Shown here piece after piece: positions 28,746 through 37,456 of a stretch of 64,000 nucleotides of DNA (positions within the stretch are counted from its first letter, which is position 1; each line of letters begins with the position of its first letter). The notes under the pieces are model-generated. The model was not told the origin of the DNA, did not search any database, and saw only the letters and a program-made list of their open reading frames with translations. The translations under genes were made by a program, and so were the position numbers. The DNA is taken from NCBI RefSeq assembly GCF_028368975.1, contig NZ_JAQNDM010000002.1, forward strand, positions 7,496,425 through 7,560,424. The letters run 5' to 3'. This DNA comes from Stigmatella ashevillena (GTDB lineage: Bacteria; Myxococcota; Myxococcia; Myxococcales; Myxococcaceae).

Positions 28746-30446
28746 TCAAGGACTCTCAAAGAGGAGCAAGCGATTGTTCCCGTAATCCGAGACTACCAGG
28801 TAAGGCGCGGCGAGGAGGATGCCGCTCGGCTGGTACAGGCTTCGGGCGCTGGGAAGCGTTCCGTTGGGCGGATCAAAGCGCCTGTTGGAGGTGAAGTCTT
28901 GCTGTCCCAAGACGGTATCGGCGGCAGCGCCTGGAGCCGCTGGGAACTGATTCCAGACCAGCACCCGGTTGTTCTGGTATTCGGCGACGAAGATCTGTTG
29001 CCCGGTGGAGTTGACGATGTAGGGCGCGTTCAACTTGGCCGCCGCGAGCCCCGAGGTGCGAGTGGTGAGGTCCGGTTGGCCGAGGACGCTCTCGGCGGGC
29101 TGTCCGTTCGTGGTGGGGAACTGATTCCAGACCAGCACCCGGTTGTTGCCGGTATCGGCCACGAGCAGGCGCGTTCCGTCTGTCCAGAGCCCCGCGGGGG
29201 ACAAGAGTGTCGAGGCGGTGGCGGTCAGGTCCCTCACGCCATCGCCATCGACGTCATTGCCGGCGCAGGTGGTGAACGACACCTGGCCGAGCACCAGGTC
29301 CGCGGGCTGCCCGCTCGTGGTGGGCAGCGTGTTCCAGATGAGGATTCGGTTGTTCGCGCTGTCCGCCACGAGCAGTTTGCCGTGGCCCATGAAGACATCC
29401 TCCGGCAAGCCCAGCGAGCTTGCGCCACATTGCAGGGCGGTGGTGTCGAAGTCGGGTTGGCCGATGACGAGGTCGGGGCGGGCGTTCGAATTCGTGGGGA
29501 GGGTGTTGTAGAGCAGGACGCGGCTGTTGCCTTTGTCCGCCACCGCCAGACGGGTGCCGTCCGAGGAGGTCCCCTCCATGCTCGAGAGCCCTCCACGTCC
29601 GCTGCCCGCAGCGGTGCTGGTGAAGTCGGGCTGTCCCAGCACGAAGCTCGCCGCCGCCCCGTTCTGTGTGGGCAAGCCGCTGAAGCCAAGGATGCGATTC
29701 GAGTCCAGGTCCGAGACGTAGAGCGTGCCCCCCACGAATGAGGCATTTCCCCAAGGGCCGTTCAGGGTATTGGGACCCGCCGCGCCTCCCTGGTTCGCGC
29801 TGTTGCTGGTGAAGTCGTTCTGGCCGATGACTCGGCTGGCATTCTGGAAGGAGGTGAAGGCAAACCACGGCGTGCAGCGGACTTGCACCGTGGTCACGTT
29901 GCCCGCCACGGTTCCGCTCTCGCCCGTGAGGGCGCAGCGGTGGCCCTGGGGCTGGGTGTCGATCGTCACCGTGTAGGCGTCACCCTTGGCGTGCCTTTTC
30001 TGGAAGGCGAAGGGCCCGTTCGCGGTGAGCGAAAGGCTCTCCGCTCCGCCCAGCCGGAGCTGGAGCGTTCCGGTCAGCCCTGTCACCGTGCCCCCGACGG
30101 TGTAGGTCCTCGCCGCGCAGCTCACTTGCACGGAGGTGACGTCCGCGCCGTTCACCTGGCCCGTGTCGCCCTGGAGGGTGCACTCCTGCTCCTCGGGCGA
30201 GGCGGTGATGCTCACCCGGTAGTTGCTTCCGTCCGCGACCGGCTCCGCGAAGGCGAAGGGACCATTCTCGCTTCGGGAGAGGTTTTGCACCCCGTTGAGC
30301 TGGAGGGTGAGGTTTCCGGCGAGCCCCGAGAGGGTTCCGCCCACCTTGAAGGACTGGGTTCCTGGGGGAGTCGGTGGAGGATCATCCCCGCCGCACGCCA
30401 TGGCCCATACCGCCAGCCCCACGAATCCGAGACCTTTGATGCGCAT
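28746..30446 (-). CDS. NHL-repeat lipoprotein
   Basis: A 566-residue lipoprotein from ATG 30446 (AGGGGAG upstream); the lipobox-like WAMAC puts the lipid Cys at 18. Residues about 35-190 hold two Ig-like repeats, each with SFKVGGTLSGLAGNLTLQLN-type start and a closing Cys. The rest is a six-bladed NHL-type propeller: repeated LLVADxxNNRVLVWNQFPT and VLGQPDFTT units. NHL propellers bind proteins or carbohydrates; no enzyme motif is present. It lies 42 bases after the RNase gene on the same strand and may be cotranscribed. Confidence 0.85.
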   Translation of the reverse strand: MRIKGLGFVGLAVWAMACGGDDPPPTPPGTQSFKVGGTLSGLAGNLTLQLNGVQNLSRSENGPFAFAEPVADGSNYRVSITASPEEQECTLQGDTGQVNGADVTSVQVSCAARTYTVGGTVTGLTGTLQLRLGGAESLSLTANGPFAFQKRHAKGDAYTVTIDTQPQGHRCALTGESGTVAGNVTTVQVRCTPWFAFTSFQNASRVIGQNDFTSNSANQGGAAGPNTLNGPWGNASFVGGTLYVSDLDSNRILGFSGLPTQNGAAASFVLGQPDFTSTAAGSGRGGLSSMEGTSSDGTRLAVADKGNSRVLLYNTLPTNSNARPDLVIGQPDFDTTALQCGASSLGLPEDVFMGHGKLLVADSANNRILIWNTLPTTSGQPADLVLGQVSFTTCAGNDVDGDGVRDLTATASTLLSPAGLWTDGTRLLVADTGNNRVLVWNQFPTTNGQPAESVLGQPDLTTRTSGLAAAKLNAPYIVNSTGQQIFVAEYQNNRVLVWNQFPAAPGAAADTVLGQQDFTSNRRFDPPNGTLPSARSLYQPSGILLAAPYLVVSDYGNNRLLLFESP

Positions 30447-30488
30447 TCGAATGCTCCCCTTGGGTATGGGAGCGACCATGCCACAGAC

Positions 30489-32381
30489 CTATTCGGCCAA
30501 GGCAAACTCGATGCGGCCGAGCACCTCGTCGGTGGAGACCACCTTGGCCATCAGGGGCATGCCGATGGTGAAGCCTCGCTCCTTGCCAACGAGCGACGTC
30601 TCCCGCGCATCCGGACGGAAGGGGCCTCCCGGGAGGGAGTCCACGGGCACCACCCCTTCCACGAGCATTCCGTCGAGTTGGATGAGCAGGCCAAAGGGCT
30701 TCACGCGGGTGATGCGGGCCGGGTAGCGCTTGCCCACGTGGCCGGCCATCAGCCGCGCCTCGAGCACCCGGTGCCGGTCCTGCTCGGCGCGGGAGGAGGC
30801 CTTCGCCCGGGCGTTGAGCCGGACCGCGAGCTGCTCCACGGCGGGATCCTGGTGCGTGAAGTCCCGGCGCCCGTGCAGGTATTGCTTCAGGGTCCGGTGG
30901 ACGGCCAGGTCCGCATACCGGCGGATGGGCGAGGTGAAGTGCAGGTACCTCCGCGCCGCCAGCCCGAAGTGGCCCGAGGGCACTACGGTGTAGCGCGCGA
31001 AGCCCAGGGAGCGCCGCAGCACCGAGCGCAGGGCGGGCTCGGCGGCACAGCCGGTGATCTGCCGGTCGAATGCCGCCAGCGCCAGGGGCGTGAGTCGGCC
31101 GCCGAAGCCCGCCTCGAAGCCCGAGTGGTGCGCGAAGGCCGTCAGGTCCGCCACCCGCTGCCGGTCCGGCTCGTCCTGCACGCGGAAGACGGCGGGCATG
31201 CCCCGGTCCTCCATCCAGGAGGCGATGGCTTCGTTGGCGGCCACCATGAAGCGTTCAATCAACTGGTGCGCCGTGGTGGGGGGCGTGTTCTCGATGCCGG
31301 AGACCTGGCCCGTGTCCGCGTCGAAGGTGAAGCGCGCTTCCTCGCGCGCCATCTCCATGCCGCCCCGGCCCGCCCTCGCCACCGCCAGCCGGGCCGAGGC
31401 CGCGCGGAACCAGGGCATGGCCTCCCGCACCGGCTCCATGGCGGCCGACACGGTGCCCCGGTCCAGGTAGTCCGCCACCTCGTCATAGTTCAGCCGGGCC
31501 CAGGAGCGGATGAGGCTCTCGGACACGTCCGCCGCGGTGACACGCCCCTCGGCGTCGATGCGCAGCTCCACCGAGAGGCATCGCCGCTCCTCGCCAGGGA
31601 CCAGGCTCAGCCAGTGGGCGGACAGCTCCTCGGGGAGCATGGGCAGCACGTGGCCGGCCATGTACACGCTCGTGCCCCGCTCGTGCGCCGCCCGGTCCAG
31701 CGCCGAGCCCTCGGTGACGAACTCCGCCACATCCGCGATGGAGACCAGCAGGCGCAGGGCCCCGTCCTCTCCGGCGGGCAGCACCGAGATGGCGTCATCG
31801 ATGTCCCGCGTGGAGGGGGCATCCACCGTGACGGTGGGCAGGCTGCGCAAGTCTCTCCGGGCTCCCAGCGCGTGGGGCACCCCGCGCACCGCGCGCGCCT
31901 CCTCCAGCACCTCAGGAGGGAAGTCCCGGCGCAGGTCATGGCGGGCGATGATGCGCGCCACCGAGCGATCCACCCCGGGCTCCAGCCTGTGCAGCAGGAC
32001 GGCCTTGCCCTCGACGATGCGCGCCACCACCGCGTCCCCGGCCTGGACCGCCGTCCCTGCCTCCAGGGCCCAGTCGCTGCTGGCCACCTCCCGGTCGATG
32101 CGCAAGAAGGGGGTGCCCTTGCGCATCACCACCTCGCCATAGACCTGCTCGCGCGGACGCTGGAGCAGGGAGAGCCCGCTGGCCGTCCACCGGCCGTCCG
32201 TGCCTTGGCTGACCGTGGCCGAGACGGTGTCGTCGGCGAGGAACGAGGCCAGTTCGGGCGGAGGGATGAACGCGGAGAGCACCTCTCCAGAGGGCGGAGG
32301 TTGCACGACGAGGAAGCCGAATCCACGGGGGTGGACGTCGATGCGGCCGGTGACAGGGCGGGGGCGGGGGGAGGAGTCCAT
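30489..32381 (-). CDS. RNase II/RNase R family exoribonuclease
   Basis: A 630-residue 3'-5' exoribonuclease. Residues about 10-75 form a cold-shock/OB domain (GRIDVHPRGFGFLVV). The RNB catalytic domain begins near 190 with DAPSTRDIDDA, which carries the metal-binding Asp residues, and ends with HFTSPIRRYADLAVHR, the RNB signature. A C-terminal S1 domain follows (KRYPARITRVKPFGLLIQL). The length is shorter than E. coli RNase R (813), nearer RNase II (644). ATG 32381 has no Shine-Dalgarno; a GTG a few codons upstream is possible. Confidence 0.9.
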   Translation of the reverse strand: MDSSPRPRPVTGRIDVHPRGFGFLVVQPPPSGEVLSAFIPPPELASFLADDTVSATVSQGTDGRWTASGLSLLQRPREQVYGEVVMRKGTPFLRIDREVASSDWALEAGTAVQAGDAVVARIVEGKAVLLHRLEPGVDRSVARIIARHDLRRDFPPEVLEEARAVRGVPHALGARRDLRSLPTVTVDAPSTRDIDDAISVLPAGEDGALRLLVSIADVAEFVTEGSALDRAAHERGTSVYMAGHVLPMLPEELSAHWLSLVPGEERRCLSVELRIDAEGRVTAADVSESLIRSWARLNYDEVADYLDRGTVSAAMEPVREAMPWFRAASARLAVARAGRGGMEMAREEARFTFDADTGQVSGIENTPPTTAHQLIERFMVAANEAIASWMEDRGMPAVFRVQDEPDRQRVADLTAFAHHSGFEAGFGGRLTPLALAAFDRQITGCAAEPALRSVLRRSLGFARYTVVPSGHFGLAARRYLHFTSPIRRYADLAVHRTLKQYLHGRRDFTHQDPAVEQLAVRLNARAKASSRAEQDRHRVLEARLMAGHVGKRYPARITRVKPFGLLIQLDGMLVEGVVPVDSLPGGPFRPDARETSLVGKERGFTIGMPLMAKVVSTDEVLGRIEFALAE

Positions 32382-32630
32382 AGGAGGTGAGCTCGGCGCG
32401 GATGCTACCCGCTCCGTGAAACCCGGCCGCACCCTTCCGTCTGGCAGGCCTTCTTTCGGGAGTGCCACCGGCAACGGGGCCGCACGTCCTCGCAGCGAGC
32501 AGGGGAGCTATGGAAATCCAGGGGTTGCGAGGAACTTGCCTGGCAGGCCCTCGGGACGGCGAGCGAGGACTGTGTCATTGCTGTTCAAAATAGGAATGAG
32601 GATCGCCATGCCCTCGTTGGGCGCGCCGCA

Positions 32631-34448
32631 ATGCGTAAACACCTCGTTCTCTCCTCGATTTCGCTCGCAGTGCTCCTCACGGTGGCTTGTGAGGAGTCTT
32701 CCTCCAAACCCCCTTCGTCCGAAGTCCCTGCCGGGGAGGTGCACGGCGCCTCCCAGGCACTCACGGCGGCTGGCTGCGCCGTCCTCACCACCGCGCAAGC
32801 GAGTGCCAGTGGCGATGATGGCGACGGCAGCGTGGCAGCCAACAGCCAGGATGATGACCTCGCCACGCGCTGGAGCGGCGCGGGCAAGGGGGCCTGGCTC
32901 ACGATGGATCTCGGCAGCTCGCAATCCCTCACGGGCGTGGCTGTGGCGTGGCACCAAGGCGCTTCGCGCCAGAACCACTTCACGCTCTCCACTTCCGAGG
33001 ATGGCGCCACCTTCACCCAGGCCTATGCGGGCGACAGCGCGCTGTCGGCGGACGTGCAGACGTATGCCTTCAGCGCTCCGCGTCCCGGGCGGTACGTGCG
33101 CATCACGGTGAATGGCAACACGGTCAATGACTGGGCCTCCATCGCCGAGGCGCGCACCTGCGGCGTGCAACCGGCCTCCTCCGTGGATTCAGGGCCTGCG
33201 CTGCCGCGCTTGCCTTACTTGCAGAGTGTGGGCCCGACGAGCGCGCTGGTGGCCTTCCGTTCCGGTGTCTCGTGCACGCCGTATGTGCGTTTCGGTGCAG
33301 GCTCGGATCTGTCTCGCACGGCCACGGCGGCGGTGGCGGGCTGGCGGCACGCGGTGAAGCTGGACAACCTCAGTCCCGGGCAGACGTACAGCTACGTCGT
33401 CGAGGCGTGTGGCTCGACGGCGGGCGTGCGGCAGTTTCGCACCGCCTCGGCCGCGGGCACCCCGCGCGTTCACTTCACCGCCATGGGCGACTTCGGCACG
33501 GGAGGCAGCTTGCAGTCCCAGGTGCTGACCCGGCTGGGCCAGGCGGGCCGCGCCGGTGAGCTGCTCCTGGCGCTGGGCGACAACGCCTACTCCTCGGGAA
33601 CCGAGCAGGAGTTTCAGGACCGGATGTTCAATCCGATGGCGGCCCTGCTTCGCCAGGTGCCCCTGTTCGCCACCCCGGGTAACCACGAGTATGTGACGGA
33701 CCAGGGGCAGCCCTACCTGGACAACCTTTATATGCCGGCCAACAACCCCGCGGGCTCGGAGCGCTACTACTCGTTCGATTGGGGGCCGGTGCACTTCGTC
33801 TCGCTGGACTCCAATTGCGCCATCGGTTTGGCCTCGTCCGACCGGTGCACCTTGGCCGCCCAGAAGAGCTGGGTGACGCAGGATCTGGCCGCCACGAGCC
33901 GGCCCTGGAAGGTGGTCTTCTTCCACCACCCCCCCTGGTCCAGCGGAGAGCATGGTTCCCAGCTCAAGATGCGGCGCGAGTTCGCTCCCCTCTTCGAGCA
34001 GTATGGCGTCGACCTGGTCCTCACCGGGCACGACCACAACTACGAGCGCTCCAAGCCGATGAAGGGCGATGCGGTGGCGGCTTCGGGCACGCGCGGCATC
34101 CCCTACGTGGTGGTGGGCAGCGGAGGCGCTACCCTGCGCGCCTTCGCGGGCTCGCAGCCGAGCTGGACGGCCTACCGCAACAACGCCGATGTGGGCTACC
34201 TGAGCGTGGTCGTGGACGGGGGCACGCTGAGCGCCCAGTTCATCAACCCCTCGGGCACCGTGCGTGACAGCTTCTCGCTGACGAAGGAGGTGCCGGCCTC
34301 CTCGGTGCTCCTGGTGCCTGCGTCCTCTTCTCTGGAGACGCCCCCGGGGCCCGTGGATGACCCGAACCACCCGCCCGCCTCGCTGCGCTTCGAGCGCGAG
34401 CTGCCGCCCGCGGACCGTCCGGAGGACGTAGCGGACCTGATGGAGTGA
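32631..34448 (+). CDS. Secreted purple-acid-phosphatase-like metallophosphoesterase with F5/8C domain
   Basis: A 605-residue exported protein with a lipoprotein-like signal (AVLLTVACEES). Residues about 45-180 form an F5/8 type C (discoidin) sugar-binding domain (ATRWSGAGKGAWLTMDLGSS). A fibronectin/PAP N-domain follows (YLQSVGPTSALVAFRS; LDNLSPGQTYSYVVEACG). The metallophosphoesterase domain has all metal motifs: GDFG, GDNAYS, GNHEY, HHPPW and GHDHNYER. The likely substrate is a phosphate monoester outside the cell. It is divergent from the RNase gene, with a 249-bp gap that shows no clear promoter to me. Confidence 0.9.
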   Translation: MRKHLVLSSISLAVLLTVACEESSSKPPSSEVPAGEVHGASQALTAAGCAVLTTAQASASGDDGDGSVAANSQDDDLATRWSGAGKGAWLTMDLGSSQSLTGVAVAWHQGASRQNHFTLSTSEDGATFTQAYAGDSALSADVQTYAFSAPRPGRYVRITVNGNTVNDWASIAEARTCGVQPASSVDSGPALPRLPYLQSVGPTSALVAFRSGVSCTPYVRFGAGSDLSRTATAAVAGWRHAVKLDNLSPGQTYSYVVEACGSTAGVRQFRTASAAGTPRVHFTAMGDFGTGGSLQSQVLTRLGQAGRAGELLLALGDNAYSSGTEQEFQDRMFNPMAALLRQVPLFATPGNHEYVTDQGQPYLDNLYMPANNPAGSERYYSFDWGPVHFVSLDSNCAIGLASSDRCTLAAQKSWVTQDLAATSRPWKVVFFHHPPWSSGEHGSQLKMRREFAPLFEQYGVDLVLTGHDHNYERSKPMKGDAVAASGTRGIPYVVVGSGGATLRAFAGSQPSWTAYRNNADVGYLSVVVDGGTLSAQFINPSGTVRDSFSLTKEVPASSVLLVPASSSLETPPGPVDDPNHPPASLRFERELPPADRPEDVADLME

Positions 34449-34456
34449 GGCCAGGC

Positions 34457-35227
34457 CTACCGGCGCGGCTCCTGGCCGCGCCGCACCTGGATGAGCTCCG
34501 CCACGATGGACACGGCGATCTCTTCCGGTGTCAGCGCGCCGATGGGCAGCCCCATGGGCGAGCGGATGCGGTCCAGCGCTTCGGGGGCCGCGCCCGCTGC
34601 CTGGAGCCGCATCCGGAAGCGCTCCGCCTTGCGCCGGCTGCCGATGACGCCCAGGTACGCTGCGGGCTTGGGCAGCAGCGCTTCCACCACCGCCTGGTCC
34701 AATGGGTGGTCGTGCGTGGTGACGCAGAAGTAGTCGAGCGCTCCGCCGGCCAGCCCGCGCGCGTGGTCCGCCGGGTCCTCGACGAGCACCTCGCAGCCGG
34801 GGAAGCGTTCGGCGGTGGCCCACTCGCTCCGGCTGTCCACCACCCGGACGCGGAAGCCCGCCTGCACGGCCAGCGCGGCCAGCGCCTTGGCCACGTGACC
34901 CGCGCCGAACACGGTGAGCTGGGGGGGCGCCCCCTGTTTTTCCAGGAAGACCTTCATCCGCCCGCCGCAACACATCCCCAACTCGTGGGTGAGGTGCGTC
35001 TCGAGGATGCGCGTCTGCCCGGCGGACGCCAGCAGCTCCCGCGCGGCCTCGATGATCTGGTACTCGATGGCGCCTCCCCCCACGGTGCCTCGCAGGGAGC
35101 CATCCGCCAGCACCACCATCTTCGAGCCGGGCTTCTGGGGCGTGCTGCCCGCGCTCTCGATGACGGTGGCGAGGACGAAGGGCTCGCCTCGGGCCACCAG
35201 GGCGGCGAGCTCCGCATAGAGGTCCAT
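34457..35227 (-). CDS. xdhC: XdhC-family molybdenum-cofactor insertion protein
   Basis: A 256-residue XdhC/CoxI-family protein. The N-terminal half has ATVIESAGSTPQKPGSKMVV and GTVGGGAIEYQ, the XdhC_CoxI motif; the C-terminal half is a Rossmann-like fold (LTVFGAGHVAKALAALA) with GVIGSRRKAERFR. A CCGG pair at about residue 90 may take part in cofactor handling. XdhC delivers sulfurated molybdenum cofactor to xanthine dehydrogenase, but no such enzyme is encoded in this window. Start ATG 35227; a TTG two codons earlier is possible. The phosphofructokinase gene is 28 bases upstream in the same direction. Confidence 0.87.
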   Translation of the reverse strand: MDLYAELAALVARGEPFVLATVIESAGSTPQKPGSKMVVLADGSLRGTVGGGAIEYQIIEAARELLASAGQTRILETHLTHELGMCCGGRMKVFLEKQGAPPQLTVFGAGHVAKALAALAVQAGFRVRVVDSRSEWATAERFPGCEVLVEDPADHARGLAGGALDYFCVTTHDHPLDQAVVEALLPKPAAYLGVIGSRRKAERFRMRLQAAGAAPEALDRIRSPMGLPIGALTPEEIAVSIVAELIQVRRGQEPRR

Positions 35228-35255
35228 CGGCAAGGGCGGGCCGGGGAAATGCGGC

Positions 35256-36293
35256 CTACCCGAAGAACACCTGGGCGACCTTGAAGAACTCCTCGGGCAC
35301 CCGCTTGAGCTCCTTGGTGGCCAGGGCCAGGTCCACGCTGACGATGTCGTTGCCGCGCAGCGCCGCCATCTGCCCGAACTCGTTGCGGGCGACCATGTCG
35401 CACGCGTGGACGCCGTAGCGCGTGGCGAGCACCCGGTCGTGCGCGGTGGGCACGCCGCCGCGCTGGATGTGGCCCAGCACCGACACGCGCGTCTCGAAGC
35501 CCGTGCGCCGCTCGATTTCGTGCGCCACCATGCTGCCCACCCCGCCCAGCCGGGGCCTGCCCGCCTCGTCCATCGCCCCCGAGGTGATGAGCTGCTCGTC
35601 CTGGTCCGGGAACACCTTCACCCGGGTGCCCTCGGCCACCACGACGATGGAGAAGGAGCGCCCCGAGGCATGTCGGCGCTGGATGTGCTCGGCCACCCGC
35701 TTCAGGTCCGCCGGAATCTCCGGCACCAGGATGACGTCCGCCCCGCCGGCAATGCCCGCGTAGGTGGCAATCCACCCCACATGGCGGCCCATCACCTCGC
35801 AGACGATGACGCGCTTGTGGGACTCGGCGGTGGAGTGCAGCCGGTCGACGGCGTCGGTGGCGATGGTGACGGCCGTGTCGAAGCCGAAGGTGAAGTCGGT
35901 ACCGTTCAGGTCATTGTCGATCGTCTTGGGCACGCCGACGATGCGCAGACCTTCTTGGGACATGCGCGTGGCGGCCGACAGCGTCCCCTCACCGCCAATG
36001 GCGATGATGGCATGGATGCCGTTGCGCTCCACGGCGCGCTTCACCTTCTCCAGGCCATTCTCCACCTTGAAGGGGTTGACGCGGGAGGTGCCCAGGATGG
36101 TGCCGCCCCGGTGAAGGATGCCGGAGGTGGTCTCCCGGGTGAGGCGGAAGTGGTTGTCCTCCAGGAGGCCCTTCCACCCATCTCTCAGGCCCATCATTTC
36201 GAAGCCGTGCTCGGTGGCACGGCGGACAACGGCGCGGATGACCGCGTTGAGGCCGGGGCAGTCACCCCCGCCGGTCAGAACGGCGACTTTCAT
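35256..36293 (-). CDS. pfkA: ATP-type 6-phosphofructokinase, mixed-substrate group III
   Basis: A 345-residue phosphofructokinase. The glycine loop TGGGDCPGLN opens the protein. The phosphoryl-donor motif is GGEGTL at 100-105: Gly (not Asp) at the classic position 104 favours ATP over pyrophosphate. PKTIDND at 122-128 keeps Lys, as in the actinobacterial/group III enzymes. The sugar-phosphate motif MGRHVGW and the GHIQRGG motif are intact. It commits fructose 6-phosphate to glycolysis; the next divergent gene, nagB, makes fructose 6-phosphate from glucosamine 6-phosphate. Confidence 0.93.
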   Translation of the reverse strand: MKVAVLTGGGDCPGLNAVIRAVVRRATEHGFEMMGLRDGWKGLLEDNHFRLTRETTSGILHRGGTILGTSRVNPFKVENGLEKVKRAVERNGIHAIIAIGGEGTLSAATRMSQEGLRIVGVPKTIDNDLNGTDFTFGFDTAVTIATDAVDRLHSTAESHKRVIVCEVMGRHVGWIATYAGIAGGADVILVPEIPADLKRVAEHIQRRHASGRSFSIVVVAEGTRVKVFPDQDEQLITSGAMDEAGRPRLGGVGSMVAHEIERRTGFETRVSVLGHIQRGGVPTAHDRVLATRYGVHACDMVARNEFGQMAALRGNDIVSVDLALATKELKRVPEEFFKVAQVFFG

Positions 36294-36705
36294 ATTGGGT
36301 GCGTTCTAGCGCGAGCGACCGGGTTCGGTCTCATGCAAAGAGGGGGGAGGGCGGGTGCCCCTGGGATGGGCGGCTTCCAACGGGGCGGCCAGCCAGAAAG
36401 GTGCGTGCGGGGCGCTGGAGCGTGTGGCGGTCCAGCAGGTCCTGGGAAATCCTGGCACCCGGCTGGATGAGAACGCCTAGGTGGGTACGTGTGGCATAAG
36501 CGATGCGCAGCTTACCGGGGAGAGGTTCCTACCTCCTGGGTATACGCTGTCGTGGGGCGGGACGAGATCCGCGAAGAAGATCGAGCGAGGCGAAGGCGTC
36601 CATGGGGGGAGGGACCATACCGGAAGAGTCCTTTTCTGGGGTGTTTTCTCGCGGTAAGTGACAAGCCCCCTCTCTTGGCCTCCTTGGGCCAAACCCTGGC
36701 GCTCC
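36294..36705. other. 412-bp divergent intergenic region between pfkA and nagB
   Basis: No coding region is convincing. It should hold the promoters of both genes. A sigma-54-like element at 36492 is the only named motif I can point to; a TTTTCTGGGGTGTTTTCTCG stretch at 36632-36651 stands out as locally T-rich. Confidence 0.6.
36492..36507 (+). promoter_or_regulatory. Possible sigma-54 promoter element upstream of nagB
   Basis: TGGCATAAGCGATGCG keeps the essential GG and GC dinucleotides at the correct 12-base offset of a -24/-12 element but deviates elsewhere. It lies about 200 bases before nagB. Weak on its own. Confidence 0.25.
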
Positions 36706-37443
36706 GTGAACGTTCGCGTCTTCTCCTCCGAGCAGGAAGCCACCGCCGCGTGCGCTGCTCACATCGCCACCGAACTGCGCACCAAGCCTGAGATGGTCCT
36801 GGGGCTGCCCACGGGACGCTCCCCGCTCAATGTCTACCGGGAGCTGGTGCTCCTGCACGCCCGGGGCGAGCTGGATCTGTCCCGGGCGACGTCCTTCAAC
36901 CTGGACGAGTTCCTCGGGCTGCCGCCGGACGACTCGAGCAGCTTCCGGGCCTACATGGAGCGCCACTTCTTCCAGTACGTGAACCTGGCGCCCGAGCGCA
37001 TCCACTTCCTGGACGGGAGCGCCCCGGAGGCCGAGTCGGAGTGCTCTCGCTACGACGCGGCCGTGGTGGAGGCGGGGGGCTTGGACGTGGTGATGCTGGG
37101 CATTGGCCCGAACGGCCACATCGCCTTCAACGAGCCGGGGGACGCGCTGGTGGCGCCCTGCCACCGGGCGCTGCTGTCTCGCGAGACACGCCAGGGCCTG
37201 GCGGCGCTGTTCGGGGATGACGCCTCGCGCGTGCCGCTGGCGGCCCTGACCATGGGGATGGCGGCCTTGATGCAGGCCCGGCAGGTGTTGCTGCTGGCGT
37301 TCGGGGCGAGCAAGGCGGCGGCGGTGACGGCCATGATGCATGGCCCCGTCAGCCCGCAGTGCCCGGCGTCCTTTCTCCAACTCCACCGGGACGTGCAGCT
37401 GTGGCTGGACGGCGCTGCCGCCAGCGGCCTGCAGCAGCGCTGA
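36706..37443 (+). CDS. nagB: Glucosamine-6-phosphate deaminase
   Basis: A 245-residue NagB. GTG 36706 begins the conserved MNVRVFSSEQEA. Motifs: LGLPTGRSPLNVY (sugar-phosphate loop), FNLDEFLGL with the catalytic Asp, and LGIGPNGHIAFNEPG with the His and Glu of the ring-opening group. Asn replaces the Asp just before Gly-His, as in Bacillus-type NagB. The enzyme turns glucosamine 6-phosphate into fructose 6-phosphate and ammonia, feeding amino sugars from cell walls or chitin into glycolysis, next to pfkA and a lytic transglycosylase gene. Confidence 0.93.
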   Translation: MNVRVFSSEQEATAACAAHIATELRTKPEMVLGLPTGRSPLNVYRELVLLHARGELDLSRATSFNLDEFLGLPPDDSSSFRAYMERHFFQYVNLAPERIHFLDGSAPEAESECSRYDAAVVEAGGLDVVMLGIGPNGHIAFNEPGDALVAPCHRALLSRETRQGLAALFGDDASRVPLAALTMGMAALMQARQVLLLAFGASKAAAVTAMMHGPVSPQCPASFLQLHRDVQLWLDGAAASGLQQR

Positions 37444-37456
37444 GCGGAGCCTCGCC

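Noticed and set aside
29883-32390. 835-codon plus-strand open frame
   Set aside because: Runs antisense to the NHL and RNase genes; His/Arg/Gly-rich with no domain.
32400-32630. Possible small gene between RNase and phosphatase genes
   Set aside because: Frames here overlap or extend neighbouring genes without ribosome sites or recognisable protein.
36455-36470. Second sigma-54-like sequence (TGGCACCCGGCTGG)
   Set aside because: The -12 GC is missing, so it fails the essential part of the consensus.
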